The position numbers and the translations under genes were made by a program. A DNA stretch of 64,000 nt from Atlantibacter subterraneus (GTDB taxonomy: Bacteria; Pseudomonadota; Gammaproteobacteria; Enterobacterales; Enterobacteriaceae), in assembly GCF_007570865.1 (NCBI RefSeq), contig NZ_VLPS01000003.1:248001-312000 (forward strand), in the 5' to 3' direction. Shown here in pieces: positions 62,728 through 64,000 of this stretch (positions are counted from its first letter, which is position 1; each line of letters starts with the position of its first letter). Under the pieces are notes generated by a model that searched no databases, was not told the origin of the DNA, and saw nothing but the letters and a program-made list of their open reading frames with translations.

Positions 62728-64000
62728 CCGCTTTTCCCTTCAGCAACTTTCGCACCCACAGCCGGTTTGGATTGAGCGCCGCCAGCGTCGGGCCGTCCAT
62801 TGGGATCGGTTCATCGCACATCTGGGCGGCGAGGATCTCTGCCGCCAGCGGCGCGCTGCACAGCCCGCGCGAGCCCAGCGCGCCGAGCATAAACAGATTG
62901 GGATGCACCGGCGCGGCAGGGACGTTTTCCCGCCCGGCGCTGTGCCGGAATAAATCCTGATACTGGTCAAGCAGGGCAGGGTAGTCAGCAACGTTTCCCA
63001 CCATCGGCATATGATCCCGGGTGGCGCAGCGCACCCCGACCCGCGCCTCGCCCGCGCTCACATCCACCTCGCGCGGCCAGGCCTGGTCCGGGAAACAGTC
63101 GATCAGCCGCTGGCGGTTATGCTGCTGGTCGTCCTCGCTGTACTGTACGGTTTCCATTCCGCGATGATAGCTGGCGCCAATGCAGTGATGCTGGTTTTGC
63201 GGGTTCATCGGCGTCAGATAGCCGTCATAGCACAGCACCTGACGCAGCGCCGACAGCTGCGGCGTCGTAGGAATATGGCTCACCTGACCCGCCACTGCGT
63301 ATACCGGCTGCATCGCGGTTTGCGCAAACTGATTCAGCTTGCTGCCGTTGGCTAACACCAGCGCGTCATGGGCGGCCTGCTGCCCGTCGGCAAAGGCCAG
63401 TTGCCAGCGTCCGGCATGATGGAATTGCTTTACTGAATGCCGGTAATGCACCGTTAATCCCTGCTGTTCGGCCAGCGCGATCGCGCCTGCCGTGAGCTGC
63501 GCCGGGCACAGCCAGCCGCCGAGCGGGTATTCAATCCCCCCGCAGTCAGTCTCAACGCCGCTGCGGGCCAATACCGCTTGCGCATCCACGCCACGCGCCA
63601 CGTTTTCCGGCAGATCCAGCGCCAGCATTTCATGGATTTTCGCGGCGCTTTTTTCATCCCAGCCCAGTTGGGTGACGCCGCACCAGTCATGATCGAACGC
63701 AACCGGCAGCGCGTCATACAGGCGACGGGCAAAGGTAAACGCAGCCGGAAAAAAGCGCGTCAGCGCCGGGTTGCTGTGGCTGATTAACGGGTATAGCGCC
63801 CCCTGCCGGTTGCCGGACGCGCCCTGCGCCGGCGCATCGTCCTCGCAATACAGCGTCACGCGCTTGCCACGCCGCAATAGGGCTAACGCCAGCAGAGCGC
63901 TGGCGACGCCGCCGCCGACTATCGCTACGTCATCCCCTTGCGCCGCCTGTCGTTGATACCAGGGCGTCAGCGAACGCGCGGGCAGGGCGCTTTCCAGCAC
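62720..64000 (-). CDS. mnmC: bifunctional tRNA modification enzyme MnmC (3-prime part)
   Basis: The window holds the last 426 residues; the gene continues beyond the right edge, and the family is about 668 residues. What is visible is the C-terminal FAD-dependent demodification domain: the dinucleotide-binding motif [19 protein letters not shown], then [14 protein letters not shown], and the C-terminal [19 protein letters not shown]. This domain removes the carboxymethyl group from cmnm5s2U in tRNA; the missing N-terminal domain methylates the product to mnm5s2U. It is convergent with the COG0523 gene. In E. coli mnmC lies beside yfcL; here the cstA group is inserted between them. Confidence 0.95.
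   Translation of the reverse strand: MLESALPARSLTPWYQRQAAQGDDVAIVGGGVASALLALALLRRGKRVTLYCEDDAPAQGASGNRQGALYPLISHSNPALTRFFPAAFTFARRLYDALPVAFDHDWCGVTQLGWDEKSAAKIHEMLALDLPENVARGVDAQAVLARSGVETDCGGIEYPLGGWLCPAQLTAGAIALAEQQGLTVHYRHSVKQFHHAGRWQLAFADGQQAAHDALVLANGSKLNQFAQTAMQPVYAVAGQVSHIPTTPQLSALRQVLCYDGYLTPMNPQNQHHCIGASYHRGMETVQYSEDDQQHNRQRLIDCFPDQAWPREVDVSAGEARVGVRCATRDHMPMVGNVADYPALLDQYQDLFRHSAGRENVPAAPVHPNLFMLGALGSRGLCSAPLAAEILAAQMCDEPIPMDGPTLAALNPNRLWVRKLLKGKAVK

Overview
This window is chromosomal DNA from a member of the Enterobacteriaceae. The gene order follows the Escherichia coli region from ptsH-cysK through gltX, nupC-mntH, glk, alaC, argW and fadL-fadIJ to aroC and mnmC almost step by step, and the encoded proteins are close in length and sequence to the E. 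coli ones. Several loci differ from E. coli: an indolepyruvate decarboxylase (ipdC), a cytochrome c maturation (ccm) operon placed between yfdC and mlaA, a cstA-ybdD-GTPase operon between yfcL and mnmC, and no fry/ypdC/lpxP genes. By eye the sequence is also GC-rich. This suggests a relative of Enterobacter, Kosakonia, Klebsiella or Phytobacter rather than Escherichia itself; the genus cannot be settled from the sequence alone.

Layout. 1-6 kb: ptsH (start only), cysK, cysZ, then zipA, ligA, ypeB. 6-11.6 kb: yfeH/yfeR divergent pair, a FlxA-like gene where E. coli has yfeN, and the xanthosine genes xapABR. 11.6-15 kb: tRNA-Val x3 plus tRNA-Lys, gltX, the paralogous regulators yfeC/yfeD, and tRNA-Ala x2. 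15-20 kb: pdeA (cyclic-di-GMP phosphodiesterase), nupC, mntH. 20.2-26 kb: an accessory carbohydrate island with a regulator, a NagA-like deacetylase, a fumarase/adenylosuccinate-lyase-superfamily enzyme and a PTS EIICB permease. 26-31.8 kb: ypeC, an aldo-keto reductase, ipdC, the chloride-channel gene yfeO, and glk. 31.8-37.2 kb: the pyruvate-sensing pair ypdAB, a DUF1479 oxygenase, alaC and the 23-residue membrane protein ypdK. 37.2-39.3 kb: a DUF4160/DUF2442 pair, argW and yfdC. 39.4-46.4 kb: ccmABCDEFGHI with CcmH and CcmI as separate genes. 46.4-59 kb: mlaA, fadL, yfcZ, fadIJ, sixA, smrB, prmB, aroC, mepA, yfcA, epmC, yfcL. 59-64 kb: cstA, ybdD, a COG0523 GTPase gene and the 3-prime part of mnmC.

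Functional themes. Fatty-acid uptake and anaerobic beta-oxidation (fadL, fadIJ) sit under three recognisable FadR sites. Manganese import (mntH) has an MntR box and a Fur-like box. Pyruvate-linked genes recur: YpdAB senses pyruvate, CstA is a peptide/pyruvate-type transporter, AlaC makes alanine from pyruvate, and IpdC decarboxylates 2-keto acids.

The least explained unit is the 20.2-26 kb island. A glucose/GlcNAc-family permease, a fumarate-releasing-type lyase and an N-acetylhexosamine-phosphate deacetylase-like enzyme are translationally coupled and face a convergent PTS-type regulator. The combination suggests catabolism of an N-acetylamino sugar joined to a C4 dicarboxylate or aspartate, a route not recognised among standard E. 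coli pathways. This is the best candidate for an undescribed system in the window.
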